Origin: Sinorhizobium sp. A49
Lineage (GTDB): Bacteria > Pseudomonadota > Alphaproteobacteria > Rhizobiales > Rhizobiaceae
Reading direction: 5' to 3'
Length of the DNA: 64,000 bases
NCBI RefSeq assembly: GCF_002002725.1
Contig: NZ_MUNW01000055.1
Coordinates: 186,001-250,000, forward strand
Shown piece after piece: positions 46,021-55,060 of the stretch (within the stretch, counting starts at the first letter, position 1; each line of letters opens with the position of its first letter). The notes under the pieces were generated by a model. That model searched no databases, had not been told where the DNA came from, and worked only from the letters and a program-made list of their open reading frames with translations. Made by a program: the position numbers and the translations under genes.

Positions 46021-47101
46021 CACACCGATGATCACGATCGAGGCGGTCAACAAGTTCTACGGCATCTACAAGGCGCTCGACGACGTCTCGCTCGACATTG
46101 CCGCCGGCGAGTTTTTCTCGCTGCTCGGCCCGTCCGGCTGCGGCAAGACCACGCTGCTGCGCTCGATCGCCGGTTTCGACACGCCGAGCACCGGCGATAT
46201 CCGCATCGACGGGCAATCGGTGATCGGCACGCCGCCGAACCGCCGTCCGACCAACATGGTCTTCCAGAGCTACGCGATCTTTCCGCATCTCGATGTCGAG
46301 GAAAATGTCGCCTATGGCCTGAAGCGTTTGAAGCTTGATGCAGCTGAGGAGCGACGGCGCGTAGAGGCTGCCCTCGAACAGGTCCGGCTCGGCCACCTCG
46401 GCAAGCGCCGGGCACATGAGCTTTCCGGCGGCCAGCGCCAGCGCGTCGCGCTTGCCCGTGCGCTGGTCATGCGGCCAAAAGTCCTGCTGCTCGATGAACC
46501 GCTTTCGGCGCTCGACAAGAAACTGCGGGAGGAAATGCAGGTCGAGTTGCGCTCGTTGCAAAAGGCTGTCGGCATCACCTTCATCCTCGTCACCCATGAT
46601 CAATACGAGGCGCTCGCCCTCTCGGATCGGATCGCCGTGATGTTTGGCGGACGCATCGCGCAGGTGGCAACACCGAAGGAAATCTACCAGCGCCCCACCA
46701 CCCGTCAGATCGCCGACTTCCTCGGCGGCATGAACTTCATGAAAGCGCGCATTACTGGTGAAACGGCGACGCGGCTATCGGTGGAAACCCCGCGCTTCGG
46801 CGATGTTACGCTCGACAAGCCGCTGGGGTTCAACGCGCGCAACGGCACCGCGACGATCGGCATCCGGCCGGAACGGCTGCGCGTGCTTTGGGACGACGCC
46901 AGGGCCGATTTCGAGCTCGCCGGCCGGGTTGTCGACCGCCACTATTTCGGCGAGATCACCCACCTGATCGTCGACGTCCCCGGCATGGAGCAACCGCTCT
47001 CCGTTTCGGAGACCAACAACTTCGGCGCAGATGACATTCCGGTCGGCGACGCGGTTCGCCTCGCCTATGATCCGGACGCGCTCGTGGCGCTTTCGGACTG
47101 A
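46013..47101 (+). CDS. Spermidine/putrescine-type ABC transporter ATP-binding protein (PotA-like)
   Basis: 362 residues. Walker A GPSGCGKTT, signature LSGGQRQRVALARAL, Walker B VLLLDEPLSALDKK and H-loop LVTHDQ are intact, followed by the TOBE regulatory domain (GTATIGIRPERLRV). Energises the PotB/PotC-like channel. The matching binding protein is encoded convergently just downstream. Confidence 0.93.
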   Translation: MPDTPMITIEAVNKFYGIYKALDDVSLDIAAGEFFSLLGPSGCGKTTLLRSIAGFDTPSTGDIRIDGQSVIGTPPNRRPTNMVFQSYAIFPHLDVEENVAYGLKRLKLDAAEERRRVEAALEQVRLGHLGKRRAHELSGGQRQRVALARALVMRPKVLLLDEPLSALDKKLREEMQVELRSLQKAVGITFILVTHDQYEALALSDRIAVMFGGRIAQVATPKEIYQRPTTRQIADFLGGMNFMKARITGETATRLSVETPRFGDVTLDKPLGFNARNGTATIGIRPERLRVLWDDARADFELAGRVVDRHYFGEITHLIVDVPGMEQPLSVSETNNFGADDIPVGDAVRLAYDPDALVALSD

Positions 47102-47108
47102 TGATGAG

Positions 47109-47133
47109 GGGCAGCCGCAACAAACGACTGCCC
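47109..47133. terminator. Short hairpin between convergent transporter genes
   Basis: GGGCAG (47109-47114) pairs with CTGCCC (47128-47133) in the 42-base gap between the ATPase and binding-protein genes; two more pairs form inside after one mismatch. Confidence 0.5.
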
Positions 47134-47143
47134 GTATTCCAGG

Positions 47144-48226
47144 TCAGTAGCCAGCCTTGATCTTCTCGAATTCGGCAATCATCTTCTGGCGCAGTTCCAT
47201 CGGCATTGGCGCCTGGAACAGCGTGTTGTCGAGGAACTTCGAGACGTCCGCATAACCCTTGTCGGCCAGGATCTTCGGATCGACCTGCGCCATGCCGCGG
47301 GCATTGGCATGGCCATAGCCCCAGGATTCCACCATGTAGGACGTGATCGCCGGATCGGTGATCGAGTTGAGGAAGTCATATTGCTGATCTTCCGATGCCG
47401 CAGCCCCCTTGAGCCGGACATAGCCGCACACCCAGGTCGACAGCCCCTCGACGGTGTCTTTCTTGATCGCAGCCGGCACGCCGTCGGCCTGCAGCGTCGT
47501 CGCCGTTTCATTCCAGGCCCAGGCGAGGTCGACCTCGCCGCTGGCGATCGCCTGGCTGAGATCGGTGTTGTCGGTCCAGTAGAGGCGGACGTTCTTGTGC
47601 ACCTCGCGCAGGAAATCCGACGCTTGGCTGAACTGTTCGTCGGTCATCGTCGTCCAGTCCCTGACGCCGATCGCAAGGCTCGCAAGTGCATAGGCATCAT
47701 CGACGTTGTCGCCGATCGATACCCTGTCCTTGAATTTCGGATCGGCGAAGGCTTTCAGCGAGGAAATCTCCTCGGGCTTCACCGTGTCGGTGCGATAGGT
47801 CAGCACCGTGTTGCCCCATTCGAACGGCAACAGCCAGGCCTTGCCATCAGGCGTCGTCATCAGCCCCTTCATCGCAACGATGCCCGGATCGGTGTCGTTC
47901 CAGTAGGTCAGCTTCGATGTATCCAGCGGTTCGATCAGGCCGGCCTCCCGCCACTTCGCAACGCTTTGCGAACAGGGATGGGCGAGATCAGCCTTGAAAC
48001 CGGAGCGCAGCTTCTGGAAGGCCTCCTCCTCGTCGCCAAAGAAGCTGAAATCCGGTTCTGTCCCGTACTTGGCGGTATAGGAAGGATGAAAGGCCGGGTC
48101 CTCGTAACCCGACCAATCGAAGACGGTCAGATTTTCGGCGGCAAGCGCCGGCAGGGCGGTGGTCGAGACAAGCGAGGCGATGAAGACGCCCCCCAAGATT
48201 TGCCTGCACACGTTCACCAATATCAT
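47144..48226 (-). CDS. Spermidine/putrescine-type ABC transporter substrate-binding protein (PotD-like)
   Basis: 360 residues from the ATG at 48226 with GAGGAGGTTGGC upstream. Signal peptide (cleavage after ALAAE region near residue 30), then LTVFDWSGYEDPAFHPSYTAKYG and the AWAWNETATTLQADG segment of PotD-like proteins. It should deliver an amine or betaine-like solute to the 44276-47101 system. It is the third gene of a minus-strand unit with the TetR and methyltransferase genes. Confidence 0.92.
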   Translation of the reverse strand: MILVNVCRQILGGVFIASLVSTTALPALAAENLTVFDWSGYEDPAFHPSYTAKYGTEPDFSFFGDEEEAFQKLRSGFKADLAHPCSQSVAKWREAGLIEPLDTSKLTYWNDTDPGIVAMKGLMTTPDGKAWLLPFEWGNTVLTYRTDTVKPEEISSLKAFADPKFKDRVSIGDNVDDAYALASLAIGVRDWTTMTDEQFSQASDFLREVHKNVRLYWTDNTDLSQAIASGEVDLAWAWNETATTLQADGVPAAIKKDTVEGLSTWVCGYVRLKGAAASEDQQYDFLNSITDPAITSYMVESWGYGHANARGMAQVDPKILADKGYADVSKFLDNTLFQAPMPMELRQKMIAEFEKIKAGY

Positions 48227-48266
48227 GCCAACCTCCTCTATCCGGCCGTTCCGGCGTTGTTGTTCC

Positions 48267-48965
48267 CTATTTCGGCCCTTCCCGGGTGAAATGCCTGGGG
48301 AAGGCGACGAGCAGATACTCGACGGCCGCCGCATGCGCCTTCTCGCGCGTCAGGCCGTCGCCCATCATCAGTCGCAGCCACAGCCCTTCCATCGATGCGC
48401 AGAGCGCCAGCGTCATCCCCTCAGGCTCGTAGGCATAGCCACCCTCGTCCTTGAGCTTCTGGCAAAGCGCCAGAAAGATCTCCTGGTACTTGACGTCGCG
48501 TGCGCCGCAGAGCGCCTGGTAGGTCGGGCGCGATTTTGCCTCGCCCCAGAAAGCGCACCAGGCGGCAAGCTTGCGCTTGGTGCAGATCTTTCGATCGAAA
48601 TCGCAGGCAACGAGCGCCCAGAGCTGGGCCGCCGCCTCGTCGCCGGCCTTATCCAGCGCCGCACCCCAATTGGCGGCATATTCGTCCGCCATGTATTGCA
48701 GCGTGGCGATCAGCAGCTTTTCCTTGCTTTCGAAATGGAAGTTGACGATGCCGCGCGACAAGCCGGCGCCGTCGGCGACGTCGGCCAGCGTCGTCTCGGA
48801 GTAGCCGCGCTTGGCGAGCGAATCGATCGTCGCCTCGATCAACTGCTGTCGTCTGGTTTCCTTGGACGCCTTGCGCCCGCGCTTCTCGGTGTCCGTTGCG
48901 TCCTGTGCCGCAGAGGTGAGTTTCATCCGTACCGCCGTGCTGTTCTTCTTGAGGCGCAGGTGCAT
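48267..48965 (-). CDS. TetR-family transcriptional regulator (BetI-like)
   Basis: 232 residues from the ATG at 48965, one base from the upstream methyltransferase stop (TGA-T-ATG), with CGGAG upstream; an internal ATG at 48926 is possible. The HTH (RRQQLIEATIDSLAKRGYSETTLADVADGAGLSRGIVNFHFESKEKLL) is typical TetR and the long C-terminal region resembles BetI, the choline/betaine repressor. It is the best candidate to bind the three TTGAATGA-type operators at 41.2, 44.1 and 49.8 kb, one of which lies at its own operon promoter. Confidence 0.9.
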   Translation of the reverse strand: MHLRLKKNSTAVRMKLTSAAQDATDTEKRGRKASKETRRQQLIEATIDSLAKRGYSETTLADVADGAGLSRGIVNFHFESKEKLLIATLQYMADEYAANWGAALDKAGDEAAAQLWALVACDFDRKICTKRKLAAWCAFWGEAKSRPTYQALCGARDVKYQEIFLALCQKLKDEGGYAYEPEGMTLALCASMEGLWLRLMMGDGLTREKAHAAAVEYLLVAFPRHFTREGPK

Positions 48966-48966
48966 A

Positions 48967-49776
48967 TCATGCTCCGCGCGGCATCGGCTTGATGCCACGC
49001 AGATGAGTGGGACAATGCTCACCACTGTCAAGCACCTTCTGCATCGCAGTCCAGGTCCGGATATTCTTCGCCACATAGGCTTCGCCGACGGCGGCCACAG
49101 CATCGGCGTGCAGCGCCCCTTCAAGCCTTGAAAGCTCAATCCGGGCGACATCCCGGTACCAGGCGTTCCGACTGACCGAACGCGCATCGACAAAGCCGGC
49201 TGCCGTCATGGCTGCGATATAGGTCTCCGCCGGCGCCATGCCGAAACTGAGACCTTCCGCCGCGAGATAGGCCTGCATGTCGGCGGAGGGTTCACCGTCA
49301 TGGGAGATCAGCCAATCGGAGGCGGCAAAGATGCCGCCTGGGACAAGCACACGGGAGATCTCGCGGAAGATCGCAACCTTGTCCGGCACATGCACCAGTG
49401 CATCCTTGGAAAAGACCACATCGAAACTGCCATCAGGGAACGGCAGGCGACCGGGCGCCGACTGGATGAAGGAGACGTTGGCCAGTCCCGAACGCGCCGC
49501 GGCAAGCCTGGCGCGCTCTATCACCGGCACCTCGACATCGAAACCTGTCACCTGCGCCGGACCGTGGGTCTTGGCAATGTGCAGCGTCGCGCCACCGGCC
49601 CCGCAGCCGAGATCAAGGACACGCTTGCCGCCAAGTTCCAGCCCTTCGAGAACACGGTCGACTTCTCCGGCACCGCCAGGCGAAAGATACCCTTCTCCCC
49701 AGAGCACGGCGAGAAAGCGGATGGCCGCATCGTCATATTCCGCCAGCGGCTGCACTTCTCCATCGATCGACGACAT
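48967..49776 (-). CDS. SAM-dependent methyltransferase, class I (N-methyltransferase-like)
   Basis: 269 residues from the ATG at 49776 with GGAGG upstream (an upstream GTG at 49800 is weaker). Motif I is [12 protein letters not shown] and the post-I acidic end is GFDVEV. The [12 protein letters not shown] segment resembles the HxxDK-type loop of phosphoethanolamine and glycine/sarcosine/dimethylglycine N-methyltransferases, which suits the amine theme of the regulon. Its role beside demethylation genes is unclear; it could act on a downstream intermediate. Confidence 0.82.
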   Translation of the reverse strand: MSSIDGEVQPLAEYDDAAIRFLAVLWGEGYLSPGGAGEVDRVLEGLELGGKRVLDLGCGAGGATLHIAKTHGPAQVTGFDVEVPVIERARLAAARSGLANVSFIQSAPGRLPFPDGSFDVVFSKDALVHVPDKVAIFREISRVLVPGGIFAASDWLISHDGEPSADMQAYLAAEGLSFGMAPAETYIAAMTAAGFVDARSVSRNAWYRDVARIELSRLEGALHADAVAAVGEAYVAKNIRTWTAMQKVLDSGEHCPTHLRGIKPMPRGA

Positions 49777-49843
49777 CGGACCTCCGATCCGGCGTTGCAC
49801 CTCGACAGAAATCCTATCGCGTTATCAGAGGATTGCAACATAT

Positions 49844-49862
49844 TTGCTGAACACTCATTCAA
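49844..49862. promoter_or_regulatory. TetR-type operator in the methyltransferase/flavoprotein divergent promoter
   Basis: TTGCTGAACACTCATTCAA is the reverse complement of TTGAATGAGTGTTCAGCAA, which differs from the site at 41242 only at two central bases. It lies 61 bases upstream of the plus-strand flavoprotein gene and 68 from the methyltransferase. Confidence 0.7.
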
Positions 49863-49922
49863 AATATATGGACAACATTCTGCTTTCCATGCCATTTTTT
49901 GATCAACGACAAGGGGAGCCAC

Positions 49923-51542
49923 ATGAAACAATACGACGTGGTGATGATCGGAGGCGGCCATAACGGGCTGGTAACGGCCTGCTATCTCCAACGGGCAGGA
50001 CTCGATGTCATCGTCCTTGAAAAGAACGCCTGGGTGGGTGGCGCCGCCACCAGCCGGGAGCTGACCCCCGGCTTTCTCTACTCCAACTGTTCCTACGTCT
50101 GCTCGCTGTTTCGGCCGGAGATCATGCGCGACCTCGAACTGCCGAAACACGGGCTGCAGGTCATCTCCTACGAGGGCGGCGCAGTCTTCACGCGGGATGG
50201 CGACTACCTCGCCTCCTATCGCGACCATGACTCCCACCGCCGCGAGTTCGCCCGCTTTTCCAAACGCGATGCCGAGGCCTATGACCGCTACGCCCGCGAC
50301 GTGACGCGGCAATGTCGCTTCATCCAGCCGCTGCTGATGCGCACCGCGCCTGATCCCTTCAGCTTCAAGCCGCGCGACCTTCAGGAAATGCTCTATCTCG
50401 CGAAGAAGTTCGGCGACTTCTCTCCGTCGGAAATGGCCGCAACGTTGCGCTTCTGGACCATGTCGATCTCCGACTTCCTCGACGAATATTTCGAGACCGA
50501 CGTGGTCAAGGCCTATCTGGCGCTATCGGGGATCATCGGCACGGCGCTCGGGCCGATGTCGCCGGGAACGGCTTATGTGCTGTTGCATCACTATATGGGC
50601 GAGGTCGACGGATCGGTCGGCGCCTGGGGTTATGCCCGCGGCGGCATGGGGGCGGTCACCTCAGCCCTCGCCTCCTCCTTCAAGGCATCCGGCGGCACCA
50701 TTCGGACCGGTGCGGATGTCGCCAAGATCATGACCCATCGCGGCAAGGCGACAGGCGCGGTATTGGCCGATGGTGAAGAGGTCCTCGGCAAGCTCGTCGT
50801 CTCCAATGCCGACGTCAAGCGGACCTTCCTGAAGCTCGTCGACGAGAGCGCTCTGCCGGAGCGCTTCGTCCACCGCGTGCGCCATTTCAAGATGCGCGGC
50901 TCCTCGGGCAAGCTCAACATCGCCCTCGACAGCCTGCCGGAATTCCCGGCATTGCCATCAGGATCCTCCTGCATTCGCGGCGACCTGCACTTCACCGACA
51001 CGATCGAGCGCATGGAAAGAGGCTATGACGACTGGAAGGCCGGACACTGGTCGACCGATCCCTTCGTCGACATGATGATCCCGACGACGCTCGACCCGAC
51101 CATGGCGCCGCCCGGCAAGCACTTCGTCTCCTGCTTCGTGCAATACTGTCCGCCGAAGGTCGAAGGCAACGACTGGACCGATGCGGACCGCGACGCCTTC
51201 GCCGAGACCGTGATCAAGCAGATCTCCGACTATTCGCCGGGGTTTCGCGAGCGCATCCTGCACATGGAGGTGCGCACGCCGCGCGAGATCGAGCAGGAAG
51301 TCGGCCTGACCGAAGGCAATATCTTCCAGGGCGAACTGACCTTCGACCAGTTGCTGTTCAACCGGCCGGTGCCCGGCTATGCGCAATATCGAAGCCCCGT
51401 CCGCGGCCTCTATATCTGCGGCTCCTCCACCCATCCGGGTGGCGGCGTCATGGGCGCACCCGGCCGCAACGCCGCCGCCGAGATCCTGCGCGATCTGCGG
51501 CATACTCCCTCGCACATGAGTTCGGCCCATGACGTCATTTGA
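49923..51542 (+). CDS. FAD-dependent oxidoreductase, PYROXD2/phytoene-desaturase-like (first of tandem pair)
   Basis: 539 residues from the ATG at 49923 with AAGGGGAG upstream. The N-terminal FAD motif DVVMIGGGHNGLVTACYLQRAGLDVIVLEKN and the C-terminal LYICGSSTHPGGGVMGAPGRNAA are typical of PYROXD2/CrtI-like flavoproteins. Substrate unknown; the regulon suggests an amine or amino acid derivative rather than a carotenoid. It overlaps the next, paralogous gene by 14 bases. Confidence 0.88.
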   Translation: MKQYDVVMIGGGHNGLVTACYLQRAGLDVIVLEKNAWVGGAATSRELTPGFLYSNCSYVCSLFRPEIMRDLELPKHGLQVISYEGGAVFTRDGDYLASYRDHDSHRREFARFSKRDAEAYDRYARDVTRQCRFIQPLLMRTAPDPFSFKPRDLQEMLYLAKKFGDFSPSEMAATLRFWTMSISDFLDEYFETDVVKAYLALSGIIGTALGPMSPGTAYVLLHHYMGEVDGSVGAWGYARGGMGAVTSALASSFKASGGTIRTGADVAKIMTHRGKATGAVLADGEEVLGKLVVSNADVKRTFLKLVDESALPERFVHRVRHFKMRGSSGKLNIALDSLPEFPALPSGSSCIRGDLHFTDTIERMERGYDDWKAGHWSTDPFVDMMIPTTLDPTMAPPGKHFVSCFVQYCPPKVEGNDWTDADRDAFAETVIKQISDYSPGFRERILHMEVRTPREIEQEVGLTEGNIFQGELTFDQLLFNRPVPGYAQYRSPVRGLYICGSSTHPGGGVMGAPGRNAAAEILRDLRHTPSHMSSAHDVI

Positions 51543-53085
51543 TGCCATCGTCATCGGCGGCGGTCACAACGGCCTGACCGCCGCCACGCTCCTCGCCCGA
51601 TCCGGGCGCAAGGTGGTGCTGATCGAAGCGGACGACGCGCTCGGGGGGGCCGCCCGCAGCTTCGAGTTCCATCCAGGCTTCGTCAGTCCCGGCCTTGCCC
51701 ATGTCATCAATCGCCTCGACCCGGATGTGTTGTCGGCGCTCGAGATTGACCATTCGACAACGCCCACGGCGGCCCCGACAGTGGCCCTTTCGTCAACCGG
51801 AGTGCACGCGGTGCTGCGCGGCGCTTACGGAGAAACGATCGATGGCGTCTCGGAAGAAGAGGCTGCGCGTTTTGCGGAGTTCCGCAAAAAGCTCCTCTTC
51901 CAGGCCGGCATATTCAAGCGCTTCCTCAAGCGGCGCCCGCCCGAGGTCGGAGAGATTGCATTTGATGATCTGAAGTCCTTTGCCACCGCGGGCCTGCATC
52001 TCCTCAGCAAAGGGCGCGAGGAAGGTCGAGATTTCCTGCGGATGCTGCTGATGAATGTCGCCGATGTCGCCGACGAGTTCTTGACGGACGACCGGCTGAA
52101 GGGCCTCGTCGCCTTCGATGCGACGCTCGGCATTCACCTCGGACCTCGGTCGCCGACATCCCTGCTCGGCCTCTATTACCGCCTGACCGGTGAGGTGGCG
52201 GGCGCAACGGGCGCGCAGTTCGTAGCAAAGGGCAACAGCCACTCGATTGCTGCTCTCTTCGATGCGGCGGCGACAAGGGCGGGCGTTGCGATCCGCACCG
52301 GCACGCGCGTCGAGAAGATCATCGCCGATCGCGGTCGCGCGACGGGCGTCGTGCTGTCGACCGGCGAAACGCTGGCAGCGCCGGCAATCATTTCGGCCAT
52401 TCACCCGCAGGCGACGTTCATGGCCTTGACTGATGCTGCCGAGATCGGCACCGGCTTTCGCCGCGCGATCGGCAATATCCGCACCAAAGGCAACGTCGCC
52501 AAGCTCGACCTGGCACTCGACCGGATCCCCGAGTTCCCGGGTGTGGCACCCGCCGACCTTGCCGGCAGGCTGATTATCGCGCGATCGATCGACCATGTCG
52601 AACGGGCCTTCAACCCGGCCAAATACGGACAGTTTTCGAACGATCCGGTGATGGAGATAACGCTTCCGAGCCTCACCGACCCGTCGCTTGCGCCCGACGG
52701 CGCCTGCACGCTTTCGGCGCTCGTCGAGTTCGCCCCCTATGCCCTTGCGGATGGTTGGGAAAAAGGAAAGCCCGCCTTCCTGAAGATCGTACTCGAAACC
52801 GTTGAACGCTATTGCCCGGGGATTGGCGCCAGCATTGTCGCCACCCACTTCCTGACGCCTGCCGACATGGAAGAGCGCTACAACCTGCCCGGCGGCCACT
52901 GGCACCACGGGGAACTCCAAGCCGACCAGCTCTTGATCAACCGCCCGGTCAATGCAGCCACCGGTTACGCAACGCCGCTCGAAGGTCTTTACCTCGCCAG
53001 CGCGGGTTCGCATCCGGGTGGCGGCATCTCTGGCCTGCCCGGCCTGCTGGCCGCCCGCCAGATCCTTTCGGAGAAACGCGCATGA
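51529..53085 (+). CDS. FAD-dependent oxidoreductase, PYROXD2/phytoene-desaturase-like (second of tandem pair)
   Basis: 518 residues with FDAIVIGGGHNGLTAATLLARSGRKVVLIEAD at the start and LYLASAGSHPGGGISGLPG at the end, clearly paralogous to the preceding protein. The overlap by 14 bases and the shared operator suggest that the two are made together, perhaps as a heteromer. It overlaps the GcvT-like gene by four bases. Confidence 0.88.
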   Translation: MTSFDAIVIGGGHNGLTAATLLARSGRKVVLIEADDALGGAARSFEFHPGFVSPGLAHVINRLDPDVLSALEIDHSTTPTAAPTVALSSTGVHAVLRGAYGETIDGVSEEEAARFAEFRKKLLFQAGIFKRFLKRRPPEVGEIAFDDLKSFATAGLHLLSKGREEGRDFLRMLLMNVADVADEFLTDDRLKGLVAFDATLGIHLGPRSPTSLLGLYYRLTGEVAGATGAQFVAKGNSHSIAALFDAAATRAGVAIRTGTRVEKIIADRGRATGVVLSTGETLAAPAIISAIHPQATFMALTDAAEIGTGFRRAIGNIRTKGNVAKLDLALDRIPEFPGVAPADLAGRLIIARSIDHVERAFNPAKYGQFSNDPVMEITLPSLTDPSLAPDGACTLSALVEFAPYALADGWEKGKPAFLKIVLETVERYCPGIGASIVATHFLTPADMEERYNLPGGHWHHGELQADQLLINRPVNAATGYATPLEGLYLASAGSHPGGGISGLPGLLAARQILSEKRA

Positions 53086-54302
53086 TGCACCTGACCGCCC
53101 TGCGGCGTGCCGAACAGGGACATATCCTGACGCCTCGCCTCGAGACGCCCTTTCACGACCGGCTGGCCGCACTCAGCGAGACCAACGACTGGTACAGCTG
53201 GGCCGGCTACAAGGCGCCGCATTCGATCTTCGACACCGAGCTCGAATATTTCGCCATTCGCTCCACGGCCGCCCTCTTCGATATCTCGCCGATGGTGAAG
53301 TACCGCATCCGCGGCACTGACGCGGCGCGCTATCTCAACCGGCTCACAGTGCGCGATGTAACCAAGCTCGGCATCGGCCGCGTCCACTACACCGCCTGGT
53401 GCGACGATCACGGCCACGTGCTCGACGACGGCACGCTTTTCCGGCTGGCAGCCGACGACTTCCGGCTTTGCTGTCAGGAGCGGCATCTGCCCTGGCTGCT
53501 TGACAGCTCCGGCGGGTTCTCGGTCGAAATCAGCGAGGAAACCGCCGAGATCGCTGCGGTCGCGTTGCAAGGGCCGACCGCTTTTGCGGTGCTCGAAGCT
53601 GCCGGCTTTGACGGCATAGAAACACTGAAGCCGTTTCAGCTGGCGGAGTTTCCGCACGCCGAGGGCAGCGTGACGATCTCGCGCACCGGCTTTACCGGCG
53701 ACCTCGGTTACGAGCTTTTTGCCTCTGCAAATGCGGCGCTTAGCCTCTGGGATCGGCTCTGGGCGGCGGGAAGCGGTTTTGGGTTGAAGGCGATCGGCTA
53801 CGACGCGCTCAACCGCGCCCGCATCGAGGCCGGCTTCATCGTCGCCAATGCCGATTTCATCACCGCCGAGGCAGCACTGCGCGCCGACCGCGAACGGCTG
53901 CCCGACGAGATCGGCCTCGACTGGCTCGTCGATCCGGAAAAGCCGTATTTCAATGGTCGCGACGCAATCCTGCGGGCACGGGCAAAAGGCACGCTCAAAC
54001 ACCTGCTGGTCGGCCTTGAGATCGAGGGAAACATTCCGGCCGAAGGCGCGATCGTCTATCACCGCGGCAAGAAGGAAGTGGGGCTGGTAACGGCCGCCAT
54101 CTGGTCACCGCTCGCCAAGCGCAACATCGCAATCGCCACGCTTTCCCGCCCCTTTGGCGCGAGCGTTACCGACAATCTCTGGGTGGAAATCTACGCCATG
54201 CGAGAGCTACAATACCAGAAGCTGATGAAGCGCGCCCGTGTCGTGCCGCGGCCCTTCGTCAAGCTCGACCGTCGCTCGGCCACTCCGCCGGGGCGCTTCT
54301 AG
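53082..54302 (+). CDS. GcvT-like aminomethyltransferase / folate-dependent demethylase
   Basis: 406 residues from the ATG at 53082 (a second ATG follows at 53085). The fold of glycine-cleavage T protein is evident: ALFDISPMVKYRIRGTDAARYLNRL, ISRTGFTGDLGYELFASANAALSLWDRLWAAG and GLKAIGYDALNRARIEAGF. These bind tetrahydrofolate and accept a methyl or methylene group. No FAD domain is attached, unlike the enzyme at 14241. It probably acts with the two upstream flavoproteins in removing an N- or S-methyl-derived carbon. Confidence 0.9.
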   Translation: MMHLTALRRAEQGHILTPRLETPFHDRLAALSETNDWYSWAGYKAPHSIFDTELEYFAIRSTAALFDISPMVKYRIRGTDAARYLNRLTVRDVTKLGIGRVHYTAWCDDHGHVLDDGTLFRLAADDFRLCCQERHLPWLLDSSGGFSVEISEETAEIAAVALQGPTAFAVLEAAGFDGIETLKPFQLAEFPHAEGSVTISRTGFTGDLGYELFASANAALSLWDRLWAAGSGFGLKAIGYDALNRARIEAGFIVANADFITAEAALRADRERLPDEIGLDWLVDPEKPYFNGRDAILRARAKGTLKHLLVGLEIEGNIPAEGAIVYHRGKKEVGLVTAAIWSPLAKRNIAIATLSRPFGASVTDNLWVEIYAMRELQYQKLMKRARVVPRPFVKLDRRSATPPGRF

Positions 54303-54312
54303 GGTCCAGAGG

Positions 54313-54558
54313 ATGGACGAAGAAACAAAACGACACTGGACGCTGATCAGAACTCCACCGGGCATAGAATGGTCCGGCCGCACGCGCTACGCGGCTGCGA
54401 TGTTCTTTTACCAGCGCGGCGAGATGAGCGCGGAAACGCTGGAGATCTATCGCATCTGCTCGCGCCTCGACGCGGAGGATCCGGTTGCAGTGTTGCGCCG
54501 CCATCACATCGGGATCGAGTGGACAACGCGGATGGAGGCCGAACCGGATCGGCCATGA
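54313..54558 (+). CDS. Small hypothetical protein at the end of the flavoprotein operon
   Basis: 81 residues from the ATG at 54313 with AGGG upstream, ten bases after the GcvT-like gene. MDEETKRHWTLIRTPPGIEWSGRTRYAAAMFFYQRGEMSAETLEIYRICSRLDAEDP has a balanced composition and helical pattern, so it looks coding. No family recognised. The tight spacing implies co-expression with the catabolic operon. Confidence 0.6.
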   Translation: MDEETKRHWTLIRTPPGIEWSGRTRYAAAMFFYQRGEMSAETLEIYRICSRLDAEDPVAVLRRHHIGIEWTTRMEAEPDRP

Positions 54559-54626
54559 AACTGACGCCACCGTAGCCTGCGCCGTCCTAGAACGTTGCGG
54601 ACTGCGCCGCCGAGATAGAACCATGC

Positions 54627-55040
54627 TCAACGTGACGTGCAAAGCCGGTAGCGGCCGGTCATATCGGCGCCTTCATTTTCGCGACGCAGCGTGAACTCTC
54701 GCCTGCCGTGCACTTGAAACGTGCTCGAGAATTCGTTGACGGCGGTCGGAAACACACTCCAGGAACGACGGCGGTAGGCGCACGTTTCGCGGAAGGCGTA
54801 AACCCCACCGGATCCGGTCAGCCGATCAAGCGAGCAGTTCGTCTTTTCGTGAGAGAAGCCGGTGCCGTCATAGACAAACACCGTCGCCTTGCCCGGGCTT
54901 TCACACGCCACCCCGACGTCAAAATACCGTCCGCGCTCCAGTGGCAGCACGTCAGCGCCAAGGGCCGAAACGGGCGCGAGCGCCGCCAACACAATCAGGG
55001 CGCGGCAAAGCCTATAGGTTGCAAACTTAGATGCAGACAT
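54627..55040 (-). CDS. Hypothetical secreted protein
   Basis: 137 residues from the ATG at 55040 (an ATG at 55052 adds four). A signal peptide (YRLCRALIVLAALAPVSALGA) is followed by about 105 residues with four cysteines and a beta-rich pattern (FDVGVACES, ATVFVYDGTGFS, EFTLRRENEGADMTGRYRLC). No family recognised; probably periplasmic. It follows the serine hydrolase gene on the same strand by 20 bases and may be co-transcribed. Confidence 0.65.
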   Translation of the reverse strand: MSASKFATYRLCRALIVLAALAPVSALGADVLPLERGRYFDVGVACESPGKATVFVYDGTGFSHEKTNCSLDRLTGSGGVYAFRETCAYRRRSWSVFPTAVNEFSSTFQVHGRREFTLRRENEGADMTGRYRLCTSR

Positions 55041-55060
55041 GCTGATTGCCATGCATGCGG

